Source: Planctomycetota bacterium
GTDB lineage: Bacteria; Planctomycetota; Planctomycetia; Gemmatales; Gemmataceae
Direction: 5' to 3'
NCBI GenBank assembly: GCA_016191165.1
Contig: JACPPF010000181.1
Span: 1-64,000, forward strand
Length of the DNA stretch: 64,000 nucleotides
Every line of letters begins with the position of its first letter. The stretch's first letter is position 1. The notes under the pieces were generated by a model that did not search any database, had not been told where the DNA came from, and saw only the letters and a list, made by a program, of their open reading frames with translations. The translations under genes were made by a program, and so were the position numbers. Shown here piece by piece: positions 16,055 through 25,343 of this stretch.

Positions 16055-17617
16055 ATGTCATCGTCACGTGCCATCAAGCCGAAGCGGGATGATACCGTCC
16101 TGACAAACTGGGTATCGATGCCCGAACGCGCCCCGTCAATCGAGCGCGAGGAAACGCCCATTTTCGCGCGCGTCGTGGCGCTGGGCGGCCTGTTCTTCGT
16201 GGTGCTCGGAACTCTGGCGGCGCTGGCGCCGAACTGGCAGACACGAACCATCATTTCGCCCGGTCTCGGGCTCGGCCTGGCTCTCGCTGGCCTTTGTCCC
16301 ATCCTCTACCATGCCTTCGTCGAACGCGATTTGCAGTTTCGCCGGCTCTACGGCTTCCTCGGCCTGGCGCTGATCCTCGCGGGCATCGTTTTTCGCATGA
16401 TGGCGTTCAAGGGAGGCTACGGCCACTGGTTCTTCCTGTTCGGTGTTCCGGGCTTGAGCATCGGACTGGTATTCCTCGTGGCGATTATTCGCAATGAACC
16501 CGAGGCGCAGTTCCGCGCGTTGGTGCTGAATTTTGTCGGCATCGTCGGCGGCGTGATGATTCTGTTCACGGCCGTCCTTTCGTTTCGCGACGCGGATTCC
16601 CTTGCTGGCGAAGGCGCAATCCTTCTCTTGCTCGCGTTGTTCTATGCCGGGACGTATATCGGCCAACAGGAAACCGACAGCCAGAACGGCTATTACGCCG
16701 CGCTGGGCCTGGGCAGCGTCGGCGTGCTTGGCGTCACGGCCGGGTTAATTCGCTCGCTGATGCCGGAGAGCACGTTCCTGATTCCCGGCGGACTGATCCT
16801 GATGGGCATGTCGCTGGTTTACATCAGCTTCGCCATCGGGGCGTGCACGGATTGGCCGGTGGTCATTATTGCGCGGCGCGAATTGGCGGCTTTTTTCTAC
16901 TCACCGATTGCCTATCTGGTGCTGATCGGCCTGCTGCTGATCGGCTGGTTCATGTTCTTCTGGTTTGTCGGAGAGATCATCGACTCCGCTGGCCCGCGTG
17001 CTCAACCGATGTTCGAGCCCATCATCGGGCGCTACGTATTCGGGATCTTTCCCGTGATCGTGCAGATTTTCGTGGTCCCGGTAATGACGATGCGCCTCTT
17101 CAGCGAAGAGCAACGGACGGGAACTCTCGAAGTCTTGATGACGGCGCCCGTGAACGAGATTTCGGTCGTTCTCGGCAAGTTCCTGGCGGCGTGGATCTTT
17201 TACATGCTTTCCTGGCTACCGTGGTGGCTGTTTTTGGTCGCCTTGCGCTATGTCGGTGGGGAAGAATTTGACTATCGGCCCGCGCTCAGTTTCACGGCGG
17301 CGCTCGCGGTGATCAGTGCGGGGCTGTTGTCGATGGGTCTGTTTTTTTCGAGCCTCACCAGCAACCAGATCATCGCCGCGGTTTTGACCTTCGTCGGCAT
17401 GATCATGCACCTTGCGCTGTACTTCCTGAAGTGGTCCCAGTTCGTGCAAGAGGGCTCGCCGGTCTACGAGACTCTCACTTATTTGAACTTCTTCGATCTT
17501 TGGCTCGATTCGCTGCGCGGCGTGGTGGCGCCACGGTTCCTGGTGTTCCACCTTTCCGTCGCCGTTTTCTTCTTTTTCGCCACGGTCAAGATGCTTGAAT
17601 CACGCAAGTGGCGATGA
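16055..17617 (+). CDS. ABC-2 type permease, GldF-like
   Basis: The 520-residue integral membrane protein has paired hydrophobic segments along its length. The C-terminal half, from VIIARRELAAFFYSPIAYLVLIGLLL, is typical of ABC-2 permeases that partner a GldA-like ATPase, with the conserved TMRLFSEEQRTGTLEVLMTAPV motif. The N-terminal half (about 35-275) adds about eight further spans. The start is set at ATG 16055, preceded by AGGA; the longer frame from 16022 would begin inside the repeat. It is likely to form the membrane pore for the operon's transporter. Confidence 0.82.
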   Translation: MSSSRAIKPKRDDTVLTNWVSMPERAPSIEREETPIFARVVALGGLFFVVLGTLAALAPNWQTRTIISPGLGLGLALAGLCPILYHAFVERDLQFRRLYGFLGLALILAGIVFRMMAFKGGYGHWFFLFGVPGLSIGLVFLVAIIRNEPEAQFRALVLNFVGIVGGVMILFTAVLSFRDADSLAGEGAILLLLALFYAGTYIGQQETDSQNGYYAALGLGSVGVLGVTAGLIRSLMPESTFLIPGGLILMGMSLVYISFAIGACTDWPVVIIARRELAAFFYSPIAYLVLIGLLLIGWFMFFWFVGEIIDSAGPRAQPMFEPIIGRYVFGIFPVIVQIFVVPVMTMRLFSEEQRTGTLEVLMTAPVNEISVVLGKFLAAWIFYMLSWLPWWLFLVALRYVGGEEFDYRPALSFTAALAVISAGLLSMGLFFSSLTSNQIIAAVLTFVGMIMHLALYFLKWSQFVQEGSPVYETLTYLNFFDLWLDSLRGVVAPRFLVFHLSVAVFFFFATVKMLESRKWR

Positions 17618-17630
17618 GGCAGCAAGTTTC

Positions 17631-17659
17631 GCCGTTTGCGCTGGCAAGCCGCAAGCGGC
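17631..17659. repeat. REP-like hairpin between operon genes 2 and 3
   Basis: GCCGTTTGC (17631-17639) pairs with GCAAGCGGC (17651-17659), with one G-U pair in RNA and an 11-base loop. It is a shortened unit of the same family as the one at 13982 and occupies most of the gap between the permease and GldG-like genes. Confidence 0.6.
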
Positions 17660-17675
17660 CAGTTGAGGGCACGAC

Positions 17676-20252
17676 ATGGCAAGCGCCGTTTCCAATAGTT
17701 CGCAAGGGACACACCACCGACTCCAGGCCACGGGCCGCGCATTGTTCGTGGGTCTGGTCTGGGGCGGATTGATGCTCCTGGTGTTCGGATTCTGGATGCG
17801 TTCGAAGTACGAAGGGGGCCAGCGGCTCTACACCAATATCCTCCTCGGCGCCGCCGCCGTCACCGCGGCGTTAGCGTTGTGGGAAGCCTTTACACTTTGG
17901 TTCAAGAAAGAGGCCCCCGAGCAACAGTCGGCCTCACTGGCCCAGCAGCATCGTATTCTCAGCTACTTCCTCCTGGGCGCCGGCTTCGGCCTTGTTGTCC
18001 TGGCATTCCTCCTGGGTATGTCCAAGGGATCGGCCGGGAGCTTCCGGTTTTCGCCCGACAACTTTGCCGAATCGTTCGGCGCGATGGTGTTCGGTCTGAT
18101 CGCCCTGTGCAGCGGTTACTGGCTTCAGCAGCCTGAAAACGAAGCGGGCATCACGGTCGAATTTCTTGTCGCCAAGGTTCCGGTCCTCAAGATGAGCCAG
18201 CTCGTCATCGGCGTGCTCGCGCTGGGCACGCTGCTTTACCTTTTCGTCACCAAACGCGAAGGGGGCGCCTACCTCAACTGGCTGCCTGAAATCGTCATCC
18301 TCCTCTTCACCAGCATGTTGTGCCTTGCTTGCTTCCTTTTTCTCAACTCCGGCATCATGGATGAGGCGGGGGTTCGGCTCTTCGTGCTGATCTTCGGCGG
18401 GGCCGGGGGCTTGATTCTCTTCCTCTGGGCGGTCTTTCGGACCTATGTTTGGCGCAACGACATCCTGCTGGGCGGAACGGTCGCCTGGCAAGGGGAAAAC
18501 GCCTGGCATTTTTGGCTGTGCGCTTACGGCATGTTCCTCGCCCTGGCGATCATGTTCTTCAGCTTCAGTCTGGGCAAGGCCGACATCCGCACCAACGCGG
18601 TTCTGCGCCGGGTCATGTACGGCTACGACGCGGTCGTGCAGGGGCTCTTGCTGGTCGGTATCCTGGGCATTTCCAACATCGTCATTTACGCCCTGGTCCC
18701 TTACACCTTCGACTGGACCAAGTCGCGCGGCGCCTATTCCTTGAGTGAAAGCAGCAAGAACGTCATCACGGGCCTGAAAGAGGAAACCAACGTCTTCGTC
18801 CTGGTTTCGCAGAATTCGTTCATCTACAAGGACCTGCGGGTTCTTCTGGACAATTGCCACGCCCTCAACTCGCGTTTCAAGGTGAACTACATTTCCCCCG
18901 ACGTGGACGACACCCGCTACGGGGAACTGGCGGAAATGTTTCCCAAGATCATTCCGGAAGGCCCTGGGGCCGGCGGGAAAGGGGTCTTGATCGTCTATGG
19001 CCCAATTCCCAAGAAGAAAACTGACAAGAAGCCACCGAATTCGTTCGTGGCAGAGAAGAAACTGATGGACGTGGACCAGATGGCGCGCATGCGCAACGAA
19101 AAACCCAAGGTCACCTTCAAGGGCGAAGAAGAGATCATCAAGGAGGTCGATTTTCTGACCCAGGGCGAAAAACAGCGCAAGCTTTACTTCCTCCAGGGCA
19201 ACGACGAGGTCGATATCAACAACATGGAAGGCTTCGATCGCGTTGATCTCCGCGCTTCCTTCGGCTCGGTCGGCGTCGGTTTCCTCGTTTCGCAACTCAA
19301 AAAGGACAACTACGATGTGTCCGGTCTGAGTTTCGGCGTCGAGCTAAAGGGCCAGAACATCCCCAATATGACCTACGCTCCCAAAGAAGGAAAGGACGGC
19401 CGCAAGGAGGTGCCGGGGGATTGCCATACGCTGATCCTGGCGGGCGCGACGAATGACCTGCCCAAGGACACCCTGGATGCGGTCGAACGCTACCTGGCCC
19501 GCGGCGGCAAGATGCTGGTCTTTCTTGATTTCGCACTCGATGAAAGTGGCACGAAACTGCAGGAATCCAACCTGGAGCCGCTCTTGAAACGGCATGGCGT
19601 GGAGGTCAGCCAGGATCTGGCATTGCGTTTCACCCAGGACCCAAATGACGATCCGCGGGTTCTCTTCGTGACAACGCCGCTCAAGTCGGACAACCCGCTG
19701 GGTCAACAGTTCGTGAACCGGCGCATCAACTTCAAACGCCTGGCGCGCGTCGTGCAGCCCGTGGAAGGGCCGGGACGTTTCAAGGCCGAGGTCATCCTGG
19801 AACAAAAATTCAACCCACGCCAGACCGACCGCTATACCGTGCTGGAAAAGAACCTGAACGCCCTGAAGGATCTACGGGCCTTCATGAATGACATCCGCGA
19901 GGATCAGGCCAAGTTTCAAGTCGCGATTCACACGAAATCCGTGCCGTTTGCCGTCGCCGTATCGGAAGGCGAAAAGCCACGTATGGTGGTTTTCGGCGAC
20001 ACCGACTTCATCACCAATCGCGAGATCGTGACTGCCATGCGCCAGCGCGGCCTGATGAACTATGATTTCGTCGCCAGCTCGCTGGAATGGATGGCCGAAC
20101 GCAAGAAGATTGGCAGCCAGCCCAAGGCATTCACGCCGTTCTCACTTAGCCCGGAAGTGAACATTTCGCGCATGATCGTCCTGCCCGGCTGGTTGATGTT
20201 GCTGGGCTTGATCGGTTTGGGCGCGTGCATCTGGGTTGTGCGCCGGCGTTAA
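17676..20252 (+). CDS. GldG-like ABC-associated membrane protein
   Basis: The 858-residue protein has nine or so hydrophobic segments in its first 350 residues. A large extracytoplasmic domain follows (about 365-830), starting at DWTKSRGAYSLSESSKNVITGLKEETNVFVL, then a single C-terminal span (WLMLLGLIGLGACIWVVRRR). The SLSESS-x-N block is the usual entry to the GldG/ABC-type uncharacterised transport domain, and the DVDDTRYGELAEMF and LILAGATNDLPKDTLDAVERYLARGGKMLVFLD segments support it. It probably forms a complex with the permease and the downstream DUF4340 protein. Substrate unknown. Confidence 0.8.
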   Translation: MASAVSNSSQGTHHRLQATGRALFVGLVWGGLMLLVFGFWMRSKYEGGQRLYTNILLGAAAVTAALALWEAFTLWFKKEAPEQQSASLAQQHRILSYFLLGAGFGLVVLAFLLGMSKGSAGSFRFSPDNFAESFGAMVFGLIALCSGYWLQQPENEAGITVEFLVAKVPVLKMSQLVIGVLALGTLLYLFVTKREGGAYLNWLPEIVILLFTSMLCLACFLFLNSGIMDEAGVRLFVLIFGGAGGLILFLWAVFRTYVWRNDILLGGTVAWQGENAWHFWLCAYGMFLALAIMFFSFSLGKADIRTNAVLRRVMYGYDAVVQGLLLVGILGISNIVIYALVPYTFDWTKSRGAYSLSESSKNVITGLKEETNVFVLVSQNSFIYKDLRVLLDNCHALNSRFKVNYISPDVDDTRYGELAEMFPKIIPEGPGAGGKGVLIVYGPIPKKKTDKKPPNSFVAEKKLMDVDQMARMRNEKPKVTFKGEEEIIKEVDFLTQGEKQRKLYFLQGNDEVDINNMEGFDRVDLRASFGSVGVGFLVSQLKKDNYDVSGLSFGVELKGQNIPNMTYAPKEGKDGRKEVPGDCHTLILAGATNDLPKDTLDAVERYLARGGKMLVFLDFALDESGTKLQESNLEPLLKRHGVEVSQDLALRFTQDPNDDPRVLFVTTPLKSDNPLGQQFVNRRINFKRLARVVQPVEGPGRFKAEVILEQKFNPRQTDRYTVLEKNLNALKDLRAFMNDIREDQAKFQVAIHTKSVPFAVAVSEGEKPRMVVFGDTDFITNREIVTAMRQRGLMNYDFVASSLEWMAERKKIGSQPKAFTPFSLSPEVNISRMIVLPGWLMLLGLIGLGACIWVVRRR

Positions 20253-20268
20253 CTCAGTGAATGCCGTT

Positions 20269-20310
20269 AACGTTGAGCGCCCGCGCGACGCCGCGCGGGC
20301 GCTCAACGTT
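20269..20310. repeat. Perfect 18-bp hairpin between operon genes 3 and 4
   Basis: Two perfect 18-base arms (AACGTTGAGCGCCCGCGC and its complement) surround a 6-base GACGCC loop. The inner half resembles the loop end of the element at 13982 (GCTCGCGCGACACC). It is the third hairpin in the operon's intergenic gaps. Confidence 0.75.
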
Positions 20311-20347
20311 ACTCGCGATTTTGTTCCCTGCATTGGGGTTCCTTGAC

Positions 20348-23227
20348 ATGAATCTGCGAATCACCGCCTTGTTCTTCGGCCTGCTCCTTTCCATGCTGTG
20401 GGTGTTCGGTCTGATGATCGCGCATCGCAAGATCGCGGGCGATCCGGGGTACATCATGTCCACCCTCCACGGCAAGGATGTCGCCATTGACAGCGTCGTC
20501 ATCAAGCGGACGGACAAGGAAAAGGGCAATGCCGAGTTCGAGTTCGTTTCCATCGGCGACAAGTGGTTCCTCAAGGAGGACAAGCAACAAGTCCGCGTCG
20601 AGAGCTTCCGCATCGACCAGCAGATCATCAAGCAAATCAAGGACGCTCGTAATGACGCGACCGCCGACGTGTCCCGTGACCCCGGACTGACTTCGCCCCG
20701 CATCGTGGTCACTCTCTCAGGGAAACTTCGGGACAAAAAGGCCGAATGGAAGTTCCTCGTCGGCCGCGACAGCGCGGACAAGTCGCACGTCTTCGTGGCC
20801 ACCCCGGACCGACCCGACAAGGTTTTTTCGGTGGCCAAGAAGGACATTGACGGCCTCTTTTTTGATAATCCCAACACGCTACGCATGCAGCGGCTTTTCA
20901 GTTTCATTGAGCCGAGCGTTAATGCCATTCTCGTGAAAAAAGGCGCCCAGCCGCTCGAACTCCGCCGCAGTGGCAGCATGTGGACCTTTATCCAGCCCCC
21001 GCTGGGGCCTGCCGGCGCCGAATCGGAGGCGGACGACAAGGACAAGAAGGATCCGCACGATTTCATGAAGAAAAAGAAACCTGCCCCTCCGAAGACTGGC
21101 GGCGTCAAGGGCCTGCTGGCTGACATCATCAATCTGCGCGTCGATGGCGACGACGACTTCGTACCCCTTGGCAAGGCGCCTGACGAGTTCGGCCTGGCCG
21201 CGGGTAAGGAGATGATGCGCATCGAGATCAACTCCTCCGAGAAAAAGGAAGTCACAAAGGAGGTCCTCTTGATCGGTGACAAGATCAAGGGCAAGAATGA
21301 CGCCGAGTTCTATTACGCCAAACTCGACAGCGACGACGGCGTGGTGAAGCTCAGCGCCCAGTTGCTCCAGCCGATCCTGAAGGCGCTCACGGACCCAGGC
21401 GACTTGCGCAGCCGCGACGTGGCCGTCTTTGACGCCAAGAAGGTCGATGCCGTCGAGATTACGCAGGGCGACGTCAAAGCTCAGTTCTTCTTGCAGCAAG
21501 CCAAGGACGAGCTCAAACTTCCTTTTGCCAAGGATGCCCCTCCGTCGCACTGGTATCTCGTGCAAGGTGGGGAGCGGAAAAAAGCCAACGACGCAGCGCT
21601 TGCGACGCTTTTGGACCAGGTCGCAGGCAAACGCGGGATCATCGAATTTCTCGACGTGACCGACGCCGATGCCGCCAAGAAGGACAACGAATGGGGCCTC
21701 GCGAAACCTGCCGCCAAAATCTCCCTCTACGTTGCCGGCATTGACAATCAGGTCAAAGACGACAAGAAGGACGCAAAAAAAAGCGAGAAACAGCTGCCGA
21801 AGAAAGACGCCAAGGACAAAAAAGACCCCAAGAAGGACGAGCCCCTCCCAACGCTCAAAAAGAACCACCCGGCGGTTGTCACGCTCGCCGTCGGTAAAAT
21901 CGACAAGGATCACGTATACATCCGCCGCACGCTCGAAGACGGCAAGACGACGAGTCGCTTCAAAATGAAAAAGGAGTTCGCCGAGAAGGTGCTCCCGCCT
22001 GAAGGGGTAGTCGTCGCCTACCTGGACACGGATTTGCCCAAGTTCGATGCCGACCGCGTCTCGGCAATGAAGCTGCACCGCACGACCGACAAGGGGCCGC
22101 AGACCCTCGACCTCGAAAATCGCCAAGTGGATGGCAAGTCCTATTGGTACATCAATGAAGGGATCGATCCGAAAACGAAGCAACCGGCCGGATTCAGCCT
22201 CGCCGACGCTGGTAACGCGTCGCTGCTGGTGACCTTGTTTGCCCAGATGCACGCCAAGAAATGGATCAAGAAACTGGATGAGAAGGATCTCGATTCGTTC
22301 GGCCTGAAATCGCCTGGGATCCAGGCAACCATTTCGATCAGCAAGGTTTCGCCCGCCGCCAAGGCTGCCTCCACGATCGCCGACCTGGGCGTCGTCAATC
22401 AATCGGTCTGGGGCGCCCTGTTGGGAACCGTCGGCAAGGAGAAGGCAGACCCGGGCGAAACCGTTACCATCGCCCTGGGCAAGGAAGCGGAAAAGGGTAA
22501 AACCGTTTACGCCAGGCACTCAGGCAGCCCGCTCCTTTTCACGGTTGATGCCGATCTGGTCAAGTTCATCAAGGAAAGGGACCTGCGGGATAAGTCGTCC
22601 ATTCTGAACGCCTACGGCCTCCGGGTTGCGTCGCTTTCGACCATCGCGTCTGGCGACGCGCTCAGCGCTTACCTTTTGGCTTCGCCGCAAGTCACCGGGC
22701 TCATTCACCGCTTCAAGGCCGACGACGTCAAGGAGGTCCGACTTGTCGTCCGCACGCCGTTTGAACTGCGGATCTTCCAGTTTGATCGCATTGCGAAAGA
22801 AAAACCGAAGGACGCCGGTAAGGAACCCGCAAAGGACAAAGAAAGCCCCTGGACGTGGACCGACAATTCCAAGATTCCCGAGTTCCAGCTCGAACCTGAA
22901 AAGGTCGCGCAGTTCGTCAAGGACCTGGCGGCGCTCGAAACCAGCCGGTTCGCAAGCTACGCCGGCAGCGGCCCGCGCGGCGCGCAAACGCTCGTCGGCG
23001 GCGATTACAAACTGGGCGATAAGGAGCTGACCCTCAAGATCGATTTGGCTTTTGAGGGCGGCACGACCGTCACCCTCAAGGTCGGGGCCAATTCGCCGCC
23101 GCACGGTTATTTCGCCCACTCGTCTTTTTGGCCGGAAACGATCTTCTTCCTCCCGCCCGCGATGATCGATCCAATCACCCGCGGCCCAAGCGCGTATTTT
23201 GGCAAGAAGCACGTCGCGGCGGAGTAA
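20348..23227 (+). CDS. DUF4340 domain protein
   Basis: The 959-residue protein begins with one membrane anchor (LRITALFFGLLLSMLWVFGLMI) and continues as a long soluble, presumably periplasmic region with repeated DUF4340 units. Typical starts are GEKFFL-like blocks such as GDKWFLKEDKQQVRVESFRID near 77 and HWYLVQGGERKKANDAAL near 400. Two Lys/Asp-rich low-complexity linkers occur near residues 220-245 and 475-500. In many planctomycetes and proteobacteria DUF4340 genes follow GldG-like genes, as here. The start at ATG 20348 is after the hairpin; the longer frame from 20261 would translate the repeat. Function unknown. Confidence 0.82.
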   Translation: MNLRITALFFGLLLSMLWVFGLMIAHRKIAGDPGYIMSTLHGKDVAIDSVVIKRTDKEKGNAEFEFVSIGDKWFLKEDKQQVRVESFRIDQQIIKQIKDARNDATADVSRDPGLTSPRIVVTLSGKLRDKKAEWKFLVGRDSADKSHVFVATPDRPDKVFSVAKKDIDGLFFDNPNTLRMQRLFSFIEPSVNAILVKKGAQPLELRRSGSMWTFIQPPLGPAGAESEADDKDKKDPHDFMKKKKPAPPKTGGVKGLLADIINLRVDGDDDFVPLGKAPDEFGLAAGKEMMRIEINSSEKKEVTKEVLLIGDKIKGKNDAEFYYAKLDSDDGVVKLSAQLLQPILKALTDPGDLRSRDVAVFDAKKVDAVEITQGDVKAQFFLQQAKDELKLPFAKDAPPSHWYLVQGGERKKANDAALATLLDQVAGKRGIIEFLDVTDADAAKKDNEWGLAKPAAKISLYVAGIDNQVKDDKKDAKKSEKQLPKKDAKDKKDPKKDEPLPTLKKNHPAVVTLAVGKIDKDHVYIRRTLEDGKTTSRFKMKKEFAEKVLPPEGVVVAYLDTDLPKFDADRVSAMKLHRTTDKGPQTLDLENRQVDGKSYWYINEGIDPKTKQPAGFSLADAGNASLLVTLFAQMHAKKWIKKLDEKDLDSFGLKSPGIQATISISKVSPAAKAASTIADLGVVNQSVWGALLGTVGKEKADPGETVTIALGKEAEKGKTVYARHSGSPLLFTVDADLVKFIKERDLRDKSSILNAYGLRVASLSTIASGDALSAYLLASPQVTGLIHRFKADDVKEVRLVVRTPFELRIFQFDRIAKEKPKDAGKEPAKDKESPWTWTDNSKIPEFQLEPEKVAQFVKDLAALETSRFASYAGSGPRGAQTLVGGDYKLGDKELTLKIDLAFEGGTTVTLKVGANSPPHGYFAHSSFWPETIFFLPPAMIDPITRGPSAYFGKKHVAAE

Positions 23228-23245
23228 GTAGGCCTAAGACTGCGA

Positions 23246-23308
23246 GTGTGTGTTTTTCATTTTCGCGGCACGGGCAGGCTGCAAGCCTTCTCCCCGAAAA
23301 ACTCACAC
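23246..23308. other. Nested inverted repeat in the DUF4340-def gap
   Basis: GTGTGTGTTTTTC (23246-23258) pairs with GAAAAACTCACAC (23296-23308) with one mismatch. Inside the loop AGGCT-GCA-AGCCT (23276-23288) forms a second small stem. It may be a processing or termination structure between the Gld-like operon and def; no T-run follows on the + strand. Confidence 0.35.
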
Positions 23309-23415
23309 GCCACCATGTGCCGGCTCACGCGGAATGGGCCATTTGGAATCTTGTCAATCCACGGCATGCGCGAAATAATGACACTGGCCCGGTAAGCCGA
23401 CTTCAGGAATGCGCC

Positions 23416-24000
23416 ATGCCGCGAAAAATCGTTCACTATCCGCATCCCGCTCTGCGACACAAGTCCAGGCCGGTCAATACGATCGACAAGGAATTACACG
23501 TTAATATCGGCGAGATGAAGGAACTCATGTATCAGGCGAAAGGCCTGGGCCTGGCCGCGCCGCAGGTGGCGTTGCCGTTCCAGCTCCTTGTCATGAACGT
23601 CACGGGGGATCCAAAAAAGCCTGAGGCTGAAGAAGTCTTCCTCAACCCGCAGATAGTCGAACGTAAAGGGGTCATGAACGACGAGGAAGGCTGCCTGAGC
23701 TTTCCGGGGCTTTATCAAAACGTCCGCCGCGCGCAGACAATCAAGGTGCGCGCCTACAATCTCAAAGGCGAAATGGTCGAAAGGGTCGTCAAGGATCTGG
23801 AAGCGCGCGCCTGGCAACACGAGATCGATCACCTCAACGGGGTCCTCTTCATCGACATGATGGGACCGATCGCCAAGCTGGCGGCCCGTTCGTCGGTCAA
23901 GAAATTCGAGAAGGCTTTTCGCGAAGCGCAGGCCAAGGGCGAAATCCCGCCTGATTTCGAGATCGAAAAACTGCTCGCGGCGATTGAAACCCAACGATAG
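23416..24000 (+). CDS. def: Peptide deformylase
   Basis: The 194-residue enzyme removes the formyl group from nascent protein N-termini. All three motifs are present: GLGLAAPQ (43-50), EGCLSFPG (91-98) with metal ligand Cys93, and HEIDHLNG (135-142) with metal ligands His135 and His139 and catalytic Glu136. The ATG at 23416 gives the normal N-terminus (MPRKIVHYPHPALR); longer upstream frames have no homology. It is followed 21 bases later by fmt, the usual pairing. Confidence 0.95.
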   Translation: MPRKIVHYPHPALRHKSRPVNTIDKELHVNIGEMKELMYQAKGLGLAAPQVALPFQLLVMNVTGDPKKPEAEEVFLNPQIVERKGVMNDEEGCLSFPGLYQNVRRAQTIKVRAYNLKGEMVERVVKDLEARAWQHEIDHLNGVLFIDMMGPIAKLAARSSVKKFEKAFREAQAKGEIPPDFEIEKLLAAIETQR

Positions 24001-24021
24001 CTACTCGCGCGCCAATGCACC

Positions 24022-24999
24022 ATGAACCTCGTCATGATGGGAACTGGCTCCTTTGCGGAGCCGACGTTCTTGAAACTGCTGGAAAGCACGTACCCGGTCG
24101 TCGGCCTGGTCACCCAACCCGACCGCGCCACCGGCAAAGAACGCGGCTCGTCCCGGCTTGCGCGCCAGGGCATGAAGGAAATCGCCCTGGAGCGCGGCAT
24201 CCCCGTCCTGCAACCCGAAAGCATCAATACCTCCGAAGGCGTCGCATCGCTGAAAGCGCTCGCGCCTGATTTGCTCGTCGTCGCCGCCTACGGGCAGATT
24301 CTGTCCAAGGATGTTCTTGGCGTGGCTTCGCTGGGGGGCATCAACGTGCATGCGTCGCTGTTGCCCAAGTATCGCGGCGCCGCCCCGATCAACTGGGCGA
24401 TCTATCACGGCGAATCGCAAACGGGCGTCACCATCATCCGTATGTCAATCTCGCTCGATGCCGGAGACATCCTGGCGCAAGAGGCCGTCGAAATCGGCCC
24501 GGAGGAAACCGCGGGCGAACTCGAGGCGCGACTCGGCCCACTGGGCGCCAGGCTTGCTATCGAAACGGTCACCAGGCTTGAGCATGGCCCCGTTTCCGGC
24601 ATCGCGCAGGACAAAAGCAGAGCAACGAAAGCGCCGAAACTGACGAAGGAGCATGGTTTAATCGACTGGTCACGCCCCGCCGTCGCCGTGTGCAACCAGA
24701 TCCGCGCCATGCAGCCGTGGCCGACGGCGTTTACTTTTTTGTATCGGCAAGGGCAAGAACCGTTGCGCCTGATGATCCAGCGGACGGCCCTGGCGAGCCG
24801 GGAGCGTGAGCAACCGGAGGCGGCGCCTGGCGCCGTCACGACTGACGCCACGCGGATGTGGGTTCGATGCGGCGACGGCGCCTATCTTGAAATTCTCGAT
24901 CTCCAACCCGCCGGCAAACGTCGCATGTCCGCCCAGGACTTCCTGCGCGGCAACGTGATGCCAGAGAAAAGCTGGATGAATGGCGTGGACGCCTTGTGA
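24022..24999 (+). CDS. fmt: Methionyl-tRNA formyltransferase
   Basis: The 325-residue enzyme adds the formyl group to initiator Met-tRNA. The N-terminal formyltransferase domain shows MGTGSFAEPTFLKLL, QPDRATGKERG, the catalytic region INVHASLLPKYRGAAPINWAIYHGE with the conserved Asn-His pair, and SLDAGDILAQ. The C-terminal OB-like domain starts after about 205 (IDWSRPAVAVCNQIRAMQPWPTAF). Together with def it forms the formylation cycle. The stop codon lies inside a palindrome that may be an operator for the following toxin-antitoxin genes. Confidence 0.95.
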   Translation: MNLVMMGTGSFAEPTFLKLLESTYPVVGLVTQPDRATGKERGSSRLARQGMKEIALERGIPVLQPESINTSEGVASLKALAPDLLVVAAYGQILSKDVLGVASLGGINVHASLLPKYRGAAPINWAIYHGESQTGVTIIRMSISLDAGDILAQEAVEIGPEETAGELEARLGPLGARLAIETVTRLEHGPVSGIAQDKSRATKAPKLTKEHGLIDWSRPAVAVCNQIRAMQPWPTAFTFLYRQGQEPLRLMIQRTALASREREQPEAAPGAVTTDATRMWVRCGDGAYLEILDLQPAGKRRMSAQDFLRGNVMPEKSWMNGVDAL

Positions 25000-25035
25000 A
25001 TTCACATTTCACAGAGCGCGTCTTTTCAGTAGAAT
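24995..25035 (+). promoter_or_regulatory. Candidate promoter and operator of the MazF-type module
   Basis: The perfect 12-base palindrome TGTGAATTCACA (24995-25006) abuts a promoter-like pair: TTCACA (25008-25013) and TAGAAT (25030-25035), 16 bases apart, each matching five of six consensus bases. A start site near 25042 would fall at the AAAGGAGGAGG ribosome binding site of the antitoxin gene. A palindrome beside the promoter is what an autoregulated toxin-antitoxin operon would have. Confidence 0.45.
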
Positions 25036-25052
25036 CGACGAAAGGAGGAGGC

Positions 25053-25343
25053 ATGATGACCAACATTGTTACCGGCATCGTGACGAATGGCGTAGTGATT
25101 CCGACCTCAGCGCTCCCCGAGGGCGCGCTGGTCGACGTATGCGTAAGGTCGGCCACCCCCACGGCGCCGTCAGCCATGCAAAAGCTAACAGCGAGCGAAT
25201 TACGGAAACTACCGCGAGAGAAGCGCGAGGCGATCCTGGTTGCCGGCGCCGCGGCGGCGGAAGAACTCTACCGCACTGACAAAGATCTCACCGGCTTCGA
25301 TGCATTTAGCGAGGAACTCGATGATGACTCCGACGAGGGGTGA
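25053..25343 (+). CDS. Putative antitoxin of a MazF-type module
   Basis: The 96-residue acidic protein starts MMTNIVTGIVTNGVVIPTSALPEG. That start resembles short planctomycete and cyanobacterial proteins with an AbrB/DUF104-like beta hairpin followed by a helical, acidic tail (LTASELRKLPREKREAILVAGAAAAEELY, ending EELDDDSDEG). The excellent ribosome binding site AAAGGAGGAGG fixes the start at 25053 or 25056. It overlaps the toxin gene by 23 bases, as antitoxins often do. The family assignment is by context more than by motif. Confidence 0.6.
   Translation: MMTNIVTGIVTNGVVIPTSALPEGALVDVCVRSATPTAPSAMQKLTASELRKLPREKREAILVAGAAAAEELYRTDKDLTGFDAFSEELDDDSDEG

Noticed and set aside
17934-19295. Long minus-strand frame opposite the GldG-like gene (453 codons)
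   Set aside because: It mirrors the codon pattern of the plus-strand gene, is charged low-complexity sequence and has no family feature.
21770-21845. Lys/Asp-rich run in the DUF4340 gene as a tandem repeat
   Set aside because: It is low-complexity linker sequence without a constant repeat unit.
20879-22519. Long minus-strand frame opposite the DUF4340 gene (546 codons)
   Set aside because: Shadow of a Lys/Asp-rich gene; repetitive Leu/Val/Phe composition and no ribosome binding site.
24995-25006. TGTGAATTCACA as a CRP-type site
   Set aside because: Half-sites TGTGA and TCACA are separated by two bases rather than six, so a CRP-like dimer would not fit; kept only as a generic operator candidate.
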